Assembly: GCA_964524995.1 (NCBI GenBank)
Contig: CAZGDV010000001.1
Location: 20,437-84,436 of the forward strand
Source: CAZGDV01 sp964524995
Lineage (GTDB): Bacteria; Chloroflexota; Dehalococcoidia; SZUA-161
Direction: 5' to 3'
Length of the DNA: 64,000 bases
Shown here: positions 9,001 through 16,791 of the stretch, in pieces
How positions within the stretch are numbered: position 1 is the first letter of the stretch
Layout: every line of letters starts with the position of its first letter
The notes under the pieces: generated by a model
What the model saw: only the letters and a program-made list of their open reading frames with translations
Databases searched by the model: none
Told to the model about the DNA's origin: nothing
Position numbers and translations under genes: made by a program

Positions 9001-9237
9001 TTGGCCTCCGGTGAACCGCTTTCCGGCGACGAGATCATGAACATCATCGCGGACCCCGACCTCTCGGAGGACGCCAAGAGACGTATGCTCGCTGACCCCC
9101 CGAGCCACGCTGACCTTCTCAGTGCCGGGGCTGAGATGGACACGCCGCATTCACTCGAGACCACACAGCTGCTCATCCTGCGAAAGCTGGACGAGATACT
9201 GGAGCTGCTGAAGGAGATGCGCAAGCAGCGCGGCTAG
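9001..9237 (+). CDS. Small acidic protein with C-terminal coiled coil (78 aa), unknown
   Basis: The TTG start follows AGGAG by 7 nt and a good promoter lies upstream. The protein is acidic and soluble. Residues 54-78 form an amphipathic helix with leucines and isoleucines at heptad spacing (LLILRKLDEILELLKEMRK), suggesting a coiled coil or oligomerisation segment. The gene ends 8 bp before the SMP-30-like gene, so the two are probably co-transcribed. No family is recognised. Confidence 0.6.
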   Translation: MASGEPLSGDEIMNIIADPDLSEDAKRRMLADPPSHADLLSAGAEMDTPHSLETTQLLILRKLDEILELLKEMRKQRG

Positions 9238-9245
9238 GTAGTAAT

Positions 9246-10091
9246 ATGGCGCAGCGAACGCAAGTCCTCAAGGACGGCCTCGTCTTCCCCGAGTGCCCGC
9301 GCTGGCATCAGGACAGGCTGTGGTTCTCGAATATACACGCGCACCGCGTCATGAGCATAGACATGCTGGGCAACAGCGAGACCATCGTCGAGGTGCCGAC
9401 CCAACCCACCGGTCTGGGCTGGCTTCCTGACGACAGGCTGCTCCTGGTATCCGCTACGGATCGCCGGCTGCTGCGCCTCGAACCCGATGGCCTTGTGGAG
9501 CATGCCGACCTGTGGGAACTGGCATCGTCACACTGCAATGACATGGTCGTGGACCGTCTCGGGAGAGCCTACGTGGGCAACTTCGGTTTCGACTTCCTCA
9601 GCAATGAGCCCTTCGCACCGGGTGAAATCGTACTCGTGAACCCGGATGGCGCCGCCCGCGTGGCGGCCGAGGGCCTTGCGTTCCCGAACGGCAGCGTAAT
9701 CACGCCGGACGGGCGGATGCTCGTAGTAGCGGAGACGCTCGCCTCCCGGCTCACCGCCTATGATATCGAACCGGACGGCTCGCTGTCGGGGCGACGCGTC
9801 TGGGCTGAGGTGGATGAACTGATGCCGGACGGCATCTGTCTGGATGCCGAGGGCGCGATCTGGATTGCCTCGCCCCTCGGGGGTGAGGTGCTGCGTGTTC
9901 GTGAGGGTGGGAAGATAGAGGAGACTGTGAAGGTCTCGACACAGGCCTACGCGTGTATGCTGGGGGGCCCGGACCGCCGCACGCTCTTCGTACTCACGGC
10001 CGAGACGCTGGACCCGGACGAGGCAAGAGCGAAGAGGAGCGGACACATCGAGACGCTCCGTGTGGAGGTGCCGGGCGCTGGTCTCCCCTGA
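9246..10091 (+). CDS. SMP-30/gluconolactonase/LRE-like beta-propeller protein
   Basis: This family comprises six-bladed beta-propeller, metal-dependent lactonases and related esterases. The 281-aa protein carries the typical blades: LVFPECPRWHQDRLWFSNIH near the start (an EGPRW-like motif with the metal-binding Glu), HCNDMVVDRLGRAYVGNFGF with the conserved Asn-Asp pair, FPNGSVITPDGRMLVVAE, and MPDGICLDAEGAIWIASP with the C-terminal metal-ligand Asp-Gly region. Substrate cannot be told from sequence; gluconolactone or another sugar lactone is possible. It is co-directional with, and 8 bp after, the small coiled-coil gene. Confidence 0.85.
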   Translation: MAQRTQVLKDGLVFPECPRWHQDRLWFSNIHAHRVMSIDMLGNSETIVEVPTQPTGLGWLPDDRLLLVSATDRRLLRLEPDGLVEHADLWELASSHCNDMVVDRLGRAYVGNFGFDFLSNEPFAPGEIVLVNPDGAARVAAEGLAFPNGSVITPDGRMLVVAETLASRLTAYDIEPDGSLSGRRVWAEVDELMPDGICLDAEGAIWIASPLGGEVLRVREGGKIEETVKVSTQAYACMLGGPDRRTLFVLTAETLDPDEARAKRSGHIETLRVEVPGAGLP

Positions 10092-10110
10092 TCCCGTCCG
10101 CCCGGAATGC

Positions 10111-10740
10111 TTAGCACTTGGCGTGCCTGCGCCTCTTGATCACGAAGACGCCACCCAGGCCGAGCAAGGCAATCGAGAACAGCACAATCGTGGCCGCTTC
10201 CGGCACGACCCTGAATCCCTCTTTTCCAAGGGCAACCGCGTCGAGTCCGTCACTCGCTGAATCGTAGATGCCGGCCCCGCCGCAGTCCTTGCCCACGTCA
10301 TCAGCCACGATCTCCCAGTAGGTGTTCTGGTACCCTTCCGCGGGTATCTGCCACAGCTCTACAGGCCCGATGGTGCCAAGCACGCTCGACTTGACATGCC
10401 TCGGCGCTGCGCCGCTGGGATCAAGCGAAGGGTCGAGTATGTCGCCCTCGGCGACATGCGCTCCTTCCGAATAGGGCTGTATGTACAGGTCGTAGCCCCA
10501 GCACGGCTTGAACCCGTATCCCACGACGGCCACGGTGTCTCCGGGCTCGAATTCGTCGACCTCGATCACCAGGCTATCCCTGATGCCGAGTATCGATATC
10601 AGCTGCCGTTCGCAACACTGTTGCGAGAGGTCTCCGTCGCCCTGATCGTCACCCGACGACGCCCAGGCGATACCCGACACCCCGAGCATCATGCCGGCAA
10701 CTAACATAACGACCAGCGAGATCAGAGCTATCTTCTTCAT
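10111..10740 (-). CDS. Exported protein with a PEP-CTERM-like sorting tail
   Basis: The 209-aa protein has a signal peptide (MKKIALISLVVMLVAGMMLG with cleavage near AWA-SS at about 26-28) and a Cys-Cys pair at the mature N-terminus. At the C-terminus, VPEAATIVLF, a hydrophobic helix and the basic IKRRR cluster form a tripartite tail like PEP-CTERM signals, with Ala where the usual Pro sits. The middle is beta-rich with no recognised domain. The expected partner, an exosortase, is not in this window. The start has a good GGAGG site and a TATAAT promoter upstream. It converges on the SMP-30-like gene. Confidence 0.72.
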   Translation of the reverse strand: MKKIALISLVVMLVAGMMLGVSGIAWASSGDDQGDGDLSQQCCERQLISILGIRDSLVIEVDEFEPGDTVAVVGYGFKPCWGYDLYIQPYSEGAHVAEGDILDPSLDPSGAAPRHVKSSVLGTIGPVELWQIPAEGYQNTYWEIVADDVGKDCGGAGIYDSASDGLDAVALGKEGFRVVPEAATIVLFSIALLGLGGVFVIKRRRHAKC

Positions 10741-10784
10741 CGTATTCCACCTCCGTGAGGCGTTCCAGTTTCTTGTCGTCCGCG

Positions 10785-10813
10785 ATTATACTCCGAAAAG
10801 TATAGTCCTGCAA
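10785..10813 (-). promoter_or_regulatory. Promoter with overlapping inverted repeat, PEP-CTERM-like gene
   Basis: Minus strand TTGCAG (10813-10808), 17-bp spacer, perfect TATAAT (10790-10785), initiation near 10778. TATACT (10787-10792) and AGTATA (10799-10804) form an inverted repeat across the -10 and spacer, a plausible operator. Confidence 0.5.
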
Positions 10814-10984
10814 GAGCGTTATGTCGCGTATTTCTATCCAGCTTCTCGACACCACTCGCTTGCGCATATCCCGCTGCGGACGCACGCGCGAGGTCCACAT
10901 GACCACGCAGACCGCTACGGTGTGTTGAGGGGCTTGAGCAAGTTGGCTCCGCCATAATGCTCGGTGCCGAACGGCCGTGTAGAC

Positions 10985-11839
10985 TCAGATCACCCCGCGT
11001 CGTATGTACTCGCAGTTAGGTCCGGGCAGGGTGGGCACAGCGAGCCAGTATTCGAGTTCCGCCCTCAGGTCTTGTAGCGTGCGCGCTAGGTTCTCGTATT
11101 CATTTGCGTGATCTTGGTGATGATCTAGGATTGGGGCAGTCCTGCCACTTTCCATGTCTCTTCGGAGAGCTTCGACTCCATCAGCGAGCCGGCCCAGTGC
11201 CGCACGGCATGGAACCTCGTCGGGCCCCACGACGAGGTTCAAGTATCCTCCGCCCGGTTGTCGCCGCAGGAGCACCTCCCCATTCCACGAGATTCTTGCG
11301 GAGTCATACAGTACCATGAACCGATGCACGCCGGACACCGCTCCACTCAGCTCCTCGTATAGCAGCCTGACCGATGCGGGCAGCAACGCCTCGACGTCAG
11401 TAGGCCGGACACTAGTGGGGCATTCATACACTCCCAGACCACTCAGACGCACGGCCAAGTCCAGCGTCTCCTGCGTGAGTGCGCGCTTGTGGGTCCAGTA
11501 CTCGACGACCTGCTTGAGGTAGTCCTCATACCTCAGCATCGCTTCAGGTATGTGGCATTTGAGGTCTCGGAACAGCGTATGCGATTCGCACTTGTACGGT
11601 TCCAGCCTGACCTGGGGCACCGTCGTCACCCATCCATCGACCTCTGAAATCGTGTAAGGCACCGATGGATGGTCGGGAAGGCACAACTCCTTGAGGCATG
11701 ACCGTATGGCCTGCTTGACTTCACCCCAGTGGACGCTCTCAGCCTCTCTCAAGCGCGGTCTATCTCGGTGAGTGCGGTAGGTGGCGTACAAGGAGGCCAA
11801 GAGGGCAAGAGAAGACAACACGATTGCTGCAACAGCCAT
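10985..11839 (-). CDS. Membrane-anchored protein of unknown function (284 aa)
   Basis: Residues 2-20 form one N-terminal transmembrane helix (AVAAIVLSSLALLASLYA) without an obvious cleavage site, followed by a basic patch and about 260 residues of soluble, helix-rich sequence. Several Cys residues are scattered (for example in SCLKELCLPDH and PGPNCEY). I do not recognise a family. The ribosome site is weak (AAGG 4 nt before ATG). It lies downstream of the HEPN-like gene on the same strand, 140 bp away, so co-transcription is possible but not shown. Confidence 0.6.
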   Translation of the reverse strand: MAVAAIVLSSLALLASLYATYRTHRDRPRLREAESVHWGEVKQAIRSCLKELCLPDHPSVPYTISEVDGWVTTVPQVRLEPYKCESHTLFRDLKCHIPEAMLRYEDYLKQVVEYWTHKRALTQETLDLAVRLSGLGVYECPTSVRPTDVEALLPASVRLLYEELSGAVSGVHRFMVLYDSARISWNGEVLLRRQPGGGYLNLVVGPDEVPCRAALGRLADGVEALRRDMESGRTAPILDHHQDHANEYENLARTLQDLRAELEYWLAVPTLPGPNCEYIRRGVI

Positions 11840-11980
11840 ATTACCTTGTCAAGTGCGGCAGACGTCACTGCCCAATGTGCGACCATGGGCCCGTAGCCAC
11901 GATCGTGTCAGCACTACCTTCGATCGATTGGACAGCGTTGCCAGTGTACTTCTCATTTATCCGAATTGGCCCTCAGTGGC

Positions 11981-12721
11981 CTAAGCTTCCGAGGAACCGA
12001 TGCGCCCATTCGACCCTTGCGTGCTCTCAAGCTTCGATTGCTCGTCTCGATGGAGCTTCTCTCCTATCGCGTCGATGATGTACTGCATTCCGATTTGGAG
12101 CGGCAAGCCCTTGCTATGCGACGTTCCATTATAGGCGAGGGAGTACCTGTCCAAGACTTCATCTATGACCTCGATGATGCAGTCAAGCTCGGCCACCTTG
12201 ACAGGGTACTGCTTGGCAACTTCGATTCCGCTCAGCACGTGGTCTATGTCGACATGGGCTAGTGCCTTGTTTCTCCACACCCTCAAGTTCTTCGCAGGCA
12301 GTCTCGCAAGCAGCTGCCTATCCTTGGCAACGCTTCGCAAAGTCACCCGCATAGGGACTCGTGGCGTGCCACCATTCCGATAGGCAGGATGCTGGCGCAT
12401 TCGCCTCTGGAAGGCTCGGCTCTGAAACGCGGGGCGGTTCTCGTCGACGAAGTCGAGTAACCACCACATACTTAAGTCCTTCTTCCCCTTGGACAACAAC
12501 CTCGTCAGCCGCATAACTGCCTGAAGGAAGTGTCCATACCATGTCAACTCAAAGAAGGCAGGTGCCGTGTTCAATTCGTGTGCGTGGGAAGCTCTCGCAC
12601 TATGCAGGAACTTGCATATGGACCAATGCCAGTAGGCGTTGTTGAGTTCCTCTCTCAGGTGGTCATGGCACTTGACGAACTTGGCTTCTTCAGCCGTAGG
12701 CTCGTAGTCATGTTCAACCAT
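11981..12721 (-). CDS. HEPN domain protein, AbiU2-like
   Basis: HEPN proteins are often RNases in toxin-antitoxin or phage-defence systems, using an Rx4-6H motif at a dimer interface. This 246-aa protein contains VWRNKALAHVD at about 150, matching the AbiU2-type RNKxxAH form. Around it are helical segments typical of the family: an N-terminal HLREELNNAYWHWSICKFL region and a later helix with KVAELDCIIEVIDEVLDRYS. No MNT-type antitoxin is next to it. Its neighbours are a membrane-anchored unknown gene downstream and mazEF upstream, so it belongs to a small defence or stress patch. Function as an abortive-infection factor is inference from the family. Confidence 0.68.
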   Translation of the reverse strand: MVEHDYEPTAEEAKFVKCHDHLREELNNAYWHWSICKFLHSARASHAHELNTAPAFFELTWYGHFLQAVMRLTRLLSKGKKDLSMWWLLDFVDENRPAFQSRAFQRRMRQHPAYRNGGTPRVPMRVTLRSVAKDRQLLARLPAKNLRVWRNKALAHVDIDHVLSGIEVAKQYPVKVAELDCIIEVIDEVLDRYSLAYNGTSHSKGLPLQIGMQYIIDAIGEKLHRDEQSKLESTQGSNGRIGSSEA

Positions 12722-12923
12722 TTGCCGTTCTCACCACAATCAATGCATCATCCCAACGACGTTCTGACGTTGCGGTCCTGCCCGAAGCCCATCAAGCTCC
12801 CCCAGCGCGGGACAATCGTATGCTAGTGGCTGGCGGCAGTGGTGTCAAGCCGTGCTCAGAGTCGTGGACGCCCCCTCCGCCCCGCGATGATGCGCTCGAC
12901 GGCGCATGGGGGGCTGAGGGGGC

Positions 12924-12952
12924 TTGACAGACACCCTCCAGAGTAGTATCTT
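12924..12952 (+). promoter_or_regulatory. mazEF promoter
   Basis: TTGACA (12924-12929), 17-bp spacer, TATCTT (12947-12952); predicted initiation near 12959. A palindromic operator immediately follows. Confidence 0.55.
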
Positions 12953-12953
12953 C

Positions 12954-12967
12954 ATTGTAGATACAAT
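12954..12967 (+). promoter_or_regulatory. Palindromic operator of mazEF
   Basis: ATTGTA-GA-TACAAT is a perfect 6+2+6 inverted repeat over the predicted transcription start. An overlapping GTATCT/AGATAC repeat spans 12946-12964. MazE-type AbrB-fold antitoxins usually repress their own promoters through such palindromes. Confidence 0.6.
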
Positions 12968-12980
12968 ACGGAGGCTAAAT

Positions 12981-13223
12981 ATGAGAACCAGGGTCCAGAA
13001 ATGGGGCAACAGCCTGGCTTTGCGCATACCTAAGTCCTTCGCCAACGAAGTGGGGCTTCAAAGGGAAACATCTGTCGAGGTCTCGCTAGATGACGGGAAG
13101 CTTGTCATCACTCCGGTGTCAGAACCAAAGCTGACTCTGGAACAACTCCTGGCAGAGGTTACCGAAGACAATCTGCATCACGAAGTCGATACCGGCACCG
13201 CCGTAGGAAATGAAGCATGGTAA
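12981..13223 (+). CDS. mazE: MazE-type antitoxin (AbrB/SpoVT fold)
   Basis: The 80-aa protein begins MRTRVQKWGNSLALRIPKSF, the classic MazE/AbrB swapped-hairpin DNA-binding N-terminus. VEVSLDDGKLVITPV follows, then an acidic flexible C-terminus that would bind and block MazF. GGAGG (12970-12974) sits 6 nt before the ATG. The last codons overlap the mazF start by 7 nt (ATGGTAA), showing translational coupling. A promoter with a palindromic operator lies directly upstream, consistent with autorepression. Confidence 0.92.
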   Translation: MRTRVQKWGNSLALRIPKSFANEVGLQRETSVEVSLDDGKLVITPVSEPKLTLEQLLAEVTEDNLHHEVDTGTAVGNEAW

Positions 13224-13564
13224 GTCCGCGCGCTTACGTTCCCCAGCGTGGGGATGTGGTTTGGATTACGCTGAATCCACAGGCGGGGCACGAGCAAGCC
13301 GGACGCCGCCCGGCTGTGGTGCTTTCACCAACAAGCTATAACGGCAAGACCGGACTTGCTATCCTTTGCCCGATAACCAGCCAGGTCAAGGGCTACCCGT
13401 TCGAGGTGCTCCTTCCCGAGGGGTTGCCGGTGAACGGGGCAATCCTCTCAGACCAGGTCAAGAGCTTAGACTGGGGCGCGCGAAAGTCAGAGTTGACATG
13501 CAAGTTACCGGATGAAGTCATGTCCGAGGTGCTTGAAAAGCTGGGTACGCTGCTATCGCAATGA
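13217..13564 (+). CDS. mazF: MazF-type toxin, sequence-specific endoribonuclease
   Basis: This 115-aa MazF/PemK protein cleaves single-stranded RNA at short sequences and slows growth when freed from MazE. It shows the family pattern: PQRGDVVWITLNPQAGHEQA, GRRPAVVLSP with the catalytic-loop Arg region, CPITSQVKGYPFEVLL, GAILSDQVKSLDW with the conserved Asp-Gln-Val-Lys-Ser-Leu-Asp block, and a C-terminal helix EVLEKLGTLL. The full length is intact and close to E. coli MazF. Its ATG overlaps the end of mazE. Confidence 0.95.
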   Translation: MVSPRAYVPQRGDVVWITLNPQAGHEQAGRRPAVVLSPTSYNGKTGLAILCPITSQVKGYPFEVLLPEGLPVNGAILSDQVKSLDWGARKSELTCKLPDEVMSEVLEKLGTLLSQ

Positions 13565-13743
13565 AGAAGAACTCAGCTTACCTTGCTTCCTGCGATTGAA
13601 GAAGTAGAGTCCGAAGCTGATCCTGTCCCCGACGCCTTCCCCGTCCCCGCCCTCCACGCCCCGACGACGCATTTGACGGCGAAATGGGGAAGCGGCGAGA
13701 GCCGATTTTCGGTATAGGCCCGTGGTCTAGACGAAGCTAAGGC

Positions 13744-13781
13744 GCGGGAAATCCCGTGGTCAAGAGCCACTTTTTTGCGGT
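13744..13781 (+). terminator. Possible terminator after mazEF
   Basis: CGGG-aaat-CCCG and GTGG/CCAC short stems are followed directly by six T at about 13771-13776. The stems are short, so strength is doubtful. The remaining 13565-13740 sequence holds only the imperfect repeat discussed in the findings. Confidence 0.4.
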
Positions 13782-13818
13782 CATCACGCCGTCAAAATCC
13801 CCGAAATAGATTCAAAAG

Positions 13819-13890
13819 TGGCAGCGGGAGGATTCGAACCTCCAACCCCGGGCTTATGAGTCCCATGCTCTGCCTTTGAGCTACGCTGCC
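13819..13890 (-). tRNA. tRNA-Met (CAT)
   Basis: On the minus strand the acceptor arm GGCAGCG pairs with CGCTGCC (13826-13820). D arm GCTC/GAGC has a short loop, the anticodon loop is CTCATAA (anticodon CAT), and the T arm is GGAGG-TTCGAAT-CCTCC, with discriminator A at 13819. CCA is not encoded. The anticodon stem has an A-G mismatch next to the loop. CAT could also be a tRNA-Ile2 precursor, but the CUCAUAA loop fits elongator Met best. Confidence 0.9.
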
Positions 13891-13902
13891 AAGCCAGTTT
13901 AG

Positions 13903-13931
13903 AGGTTATCACCGGCCCGAGCTTCAGTCAA
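13903..13931 (-). promoter_or_regulatory. Promoter of tRNA-Met
   Basis: Minus strand TTGACT (13931-13926), 17-bp spacer, weak -10 TAACCT (13908-13903). Initiation near 13896 would fall just before the tRNA 5' end at 13890. Confidence 0.4.
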
Positions 13932-13966
13932 GACCGGCGGTACCGGGTAGAGAGTGTCCGGGCACC

Positions 13967-15190
13967 CTAGCGTGCGGCCAGCAGCGCCGCAACCCTGTCC
14001 AGGAGTCGATGCGCGACGTCGGCCTTGGGAAGAAGCGGCAGTCTCTCCACGTTCCCGCTCCGGTCTACCAGGGACACCCTGTTGGTGTCTACCTCGAAAC
14101 CGCTGTCTTCCGCCCTTATGTCATTGACGGCGATCAGGTCCAGGCCCTTCTTCCGCAGCTTGTCGGCACCCCTCGATTCTGCGTCACCGTCCTCGGCGGC
14201 GAACCCGACCTTGATGAAGCTGCCCGACAGCTCTCCGATGATATCCGTCGTCTTCTCCAGCTCGAGGGTCAGCCGCTCGGCCTCCCTCTTGATCTTCCCA
14301 CCCGCCGAGGTCGCCGGACGGTAGTCGGCGACGGCTGCTGCCATTATGATCACGTCGGCTCCCTCAGCGGCTCGCCCGACAGCAGCGCGCATCTCCTCGG
14401 CGGTTGCCACGGAGACTATTTCCACCCCGGCAGGCTCGGGTACCGACGTCGTCCCGCTGATCAGCGTCACGGTCGCGCCCCGGTCCCTCGCCGCCTCCGC
14501 TATAGCATAGCCCATCTTGCCCGACGAACGGTTCCCTATGAACCGGACGAGGTCGATCGGCTCGTGAGTACCACCTGCGCTCACGACCACCCGCCTGCCG
14601 ACGAGATCGCCGCCTTTGCCCAGCACCTGGTACACCGTCCCCAGGATCACGAAATTGTCCTCCAGCCGCCCTTCGCCGATAAGGCCCGAAGCCAGCCTGC
14701 CCTCAGCCGGGCCGACGATGGTGAAGCCACGAGCGCGGAGCCTCTCCACATTCTCCGTGGTCGCCGGATTCCGCCACATACCGACATCCATCGCCGGCGC
14801 TACGATCACAGGGGCCCTGGTGGCCAGCACCGTGCTAAGCAGCATCTCATCCGCGATTCCGGCGGCGATCTTGGCTATCGTGTTGGCCGTAGCAGGGGCA
14901 ACCAGCATTACGTCGGCACGCTCGGCCAATGCCACGTGCTCGACGCTGAACTCCGACGACAGCTCGAACATGTCCGTCACCACAGGCCTGTGGGTGATAC
15001 TGCGAAACGACAGGGGCGTAACGAACTGCATCGCAGCCTTGGTCATGATCACGTCTACCGCGAGCCCTCTCTGGGTCAGCTTGCTTGCGAGATCAACCGC
15101 CTTGTATGCGGCTATGCTGCCCGTTACTCCCAGGACAACGTTCTTGCCTTCGAACACATTACCTCCAACCGGTCCCTCAGCGTCCTTCAT
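13967..15190 (-). CDS. coaBC: Phosphopantothenoylcysteine decarboxylase / phosphopantothenate-cysteine ligase
   Basis: CoaBC (Dfp) performs two steps of coenzyme A synthesis: ligating cysteine to 4'-phosphopantothenate and then decarboxylating the product with FMN. The 407-aa protein has the CoaC flavodoxin-like half (GVTGSIAAYKAVDLASKL; VEHVALAERADVMLVAPATA with the catalytic His; PAMDVGMW, where the usual PAMN Asn is Asp). The CoaB half has GTHEPIDLVRFIGNRSSGKM, VADYRP, KIKRE, GFAAED and AVNDI. The start ATG at 15190 overlaps the coaX 3' end by 14 nt, so the two CoA-pathway genes are translationally coupled. Confidence 0.96.
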   Translation of the reverse strand: MKDAEGPVGGNVFEGKNVVLGVTGSIAAYKAVDLASKLTQRGLAVDVIMTKAAMQFVTPLSFRSITHRPVVTDMFELSSEFSVEHVALAERADVMLVAPATANTIAKIAAGIADEMLLSTVLATRAPVIVAPAMDVGMWRNPATTENVERLRARGFTIVGPAEGRLASGLIGEGRLEDNFVILGTVYQVLGKGGDLVGRRVVVSAGGTHEPIDLVRFIGNRSSGKMGYAIAEAARDRGATVTLISGTTSVPEPAGVEIVSVATAEEMRAAVGRAAEGADVIIMAAAVADYRPATSAGGKIKREAERLTLELEKTTDIIGELSGSFIKVGFAAEDGDAESRGADKLRKKGLDLIAVNDIRAEDSGFEVDTNRVSLVDRSGNVERLPLLPKADVAHRLLDRVAALLAAR

Positions 15191-15947
15191 TCATCTCATA
15201 GATGAACCGCAGTCCATGCAGCGTCAGATCGGGCTCCAGCGCATCTATCACATCCGTTTCCTCGGCGATGATGTTCGCCAGGCCGCCGGTCGCGATGACT
15301 TTGGCCTGCGCGTCCAACTCCTTCTTCATCCTGACTACTATGCCCTCAATCAGGCCAACATACCCGAATATGATCCCCGACTGCATCGCCGCGACGCTGT
15401 TCCTGCCGATGGCCCGTTTCGGATTGGTCAATTCGACCCTGGGCAGTCTCGCCGCCCTCTCGAACAGCGCCTCCGCCGAGATGACAATGCCCGGCGCTAT
15501 GGCACCCCCGAGGTAGTCCCCGTCTTCCGAGACCGCATCGAAGGTCGTCGCTGTGCCGAGGTCGATCACGATCAACGGGCCGTCGTACAGCCTGTGCGCC
15601 GCCGCCACGTTGACCACTCGGTCCGGACCCACCTCATGGGGATTGTCGAGCGCGATCCTGACCCCGGTCTTGACACCTGTACCCACGATCATCGGGGACA
15701 CATGGAAGTAGTCCCGGCACATCTCCCCGAACGTAGTCACGAGCGGCGGCACCGAGCTGGAGATTATCGCGCTCTTGACCACCGAGAACTTGAGATCCTT
15801 CAGAGCAACTAGATTCGAGAGAATACCCGCATATTCGTCGGACAGCTTGTGGACGTCCGTTCCGAGCCGCCACGTCGCGACCAACCTTTCGCCGTCAAAG
15901 ACGCCTATCGCGATGTTCGTGTTGCCGATGTCAATTGCAAGCAGCAT
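15177..15947 (-). CDS. coaX: Type III pantothenate kinase
   Basis: CoaX phosphorylates pantothenate, the first committed step of CoA synthesis, and belongs to the ASKHA ATPases. The 256-aa protein shows DIGNTNIAIGVF (phosphate-1 loop) at the N-terminus, NPHEVGPDRVVN with the GPDR pantothenate-site motif, VIDLGTATTFDAV, and GGAIAPGI. Length and order are textbook. It is directly followed by coaBC with a 14-nt overlap, giving a CoA-biosynthesis pair. Confidence 0.96.
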   Translation of the reverse strand: MLLAIDIGNTNIAIGVFDGERLVATWRLGTDVHKLSDEYAGILSNLVALKDLKFSVVKSAIISSSVPPLVTTFGEMCRDYFHVSPMIVGTGVKTGVRIALDNPHEVGPDRVVNVAAAHRLYDGPLIVIDLGTATTFDAVSEDGDYLGGAIAPGIVISAEALFERAARLPRVELTNPKRAIGRNSVAAMQSGIIFGYVGLIEGIVVRMKKELDAQAKVIATGGLANIIAEETDVIDALEPDLTLHGLRFIYEMNEGR

Positions 15948-16044
15948 GTCAGGACAAGCTCCCTTTCATAGCCGGAGTCCACAGCCCGGGCCCCAGTGTG
16001 CCGCATATTATAGCCAACTTCAGCTTCCCTTACAACGCGTGCAT

Positions 16045-16782
16045 TCACGCCTTGTGTTCGATGACGAAACGCGCTCTCTTGCGGCGCTGCGCAACGTCGC
16101 CGTACGATCTCTGCCTGGCGAGATAGTCCATCGCCTTCTTCGTGTCGCTGGCGACCTTGGCCTTGTCGCTGTTGGTCAATCTGTACTTGAACAGCCAGTA
16201 TGTGAACTCCTGCAACTCGTTCAAGGCAACAGTCTCCTGATGACGGTACGCCCGCTCCTCCCTGAACTGCCTCAAGAGCGCATCCTGCGCCAGGCCATAC
16301 AGTCTGATGTAGCCGTCGGCCTCGTCCCCCTCGCCCAGGCGCAGCAGCTGGGCATTCCTCTCCTTGCATATCTCCTCTTCGACCGCCGCGAGCAGGAACC
16401 TCTCCGCTATGATTCCGTACAGGAAGTTCAAGTAGGCATGGTACTTCGCCGTGCCAATGAGACCCTTGAACTCATCGTCGCTGACGTCCACCGGTAAACG
16501 TCCGTCGAACACCAGGTCGTTGTACTCCTGTTCGGGAACGGCATCCTTGACTTCGCCGACCAGGCGTTCTGCAAGCAGCAGCCAATCGAACGCCTCCCCA
16601 TCTATTAGATAGCGGTAGTGCCTGCCACCTGCCGTCTCCTCCGGGCTTGCCCACAGTCCTATCGCCTCGAGCAGGGCCGTATGCCATGCTTTGCCACTCA
16701 CCACACCCTCCCTGAGGTGGCCCATCGCCTCCTGGTCGGCAACCCTCGCCCAGCCCTTCTTCTCCGAACCGGCTCCTGCCAT
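16045..16782 (-). CDS. Conserved-type hypothetical protein, helical (245 aa)
   Basis: No family is recognised. The protein is soluble and predicted largely helical, without a signal peptide or transmembrane segment. It has an aromatic-rich middle (GTAKYHAYLNFLYGIIAERF) and a very basic C-terminus (RQRSYGDVAQRRKRARF). It sits between polX and coaX on the same strand. polX ends 9 bp upstream of its ATG, so it is very likely translated in the same operon. Its place in this housekeeping run suggests a conserved clade-specific gene, but the function cannot be stated. Confidence 0.7.
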   Translation of the reverse strand: MAGAGSEKKGWARVADQEAMGHLREGVVSGKAWHTALLEAIGLWASPEETAGGRHYRYLIDGEAFDWLLLAERLVGEVKDAVPEQEYNDLVFDGRLPVDVSDDEFKGLIGTAKYHAYLNFLYGIIAERFLLAAVEEEICKERNAQLLRLGEGDEADGYIRLYGLAQDALLRQFREERAYRHQETVALNELQEFTYWLFKYRLTNSDKAKVASDTKKAMDYLARQRSYGDVAQRRKRARFVIEHKA

Positions 16783-16791
16783 CGTACCTTC

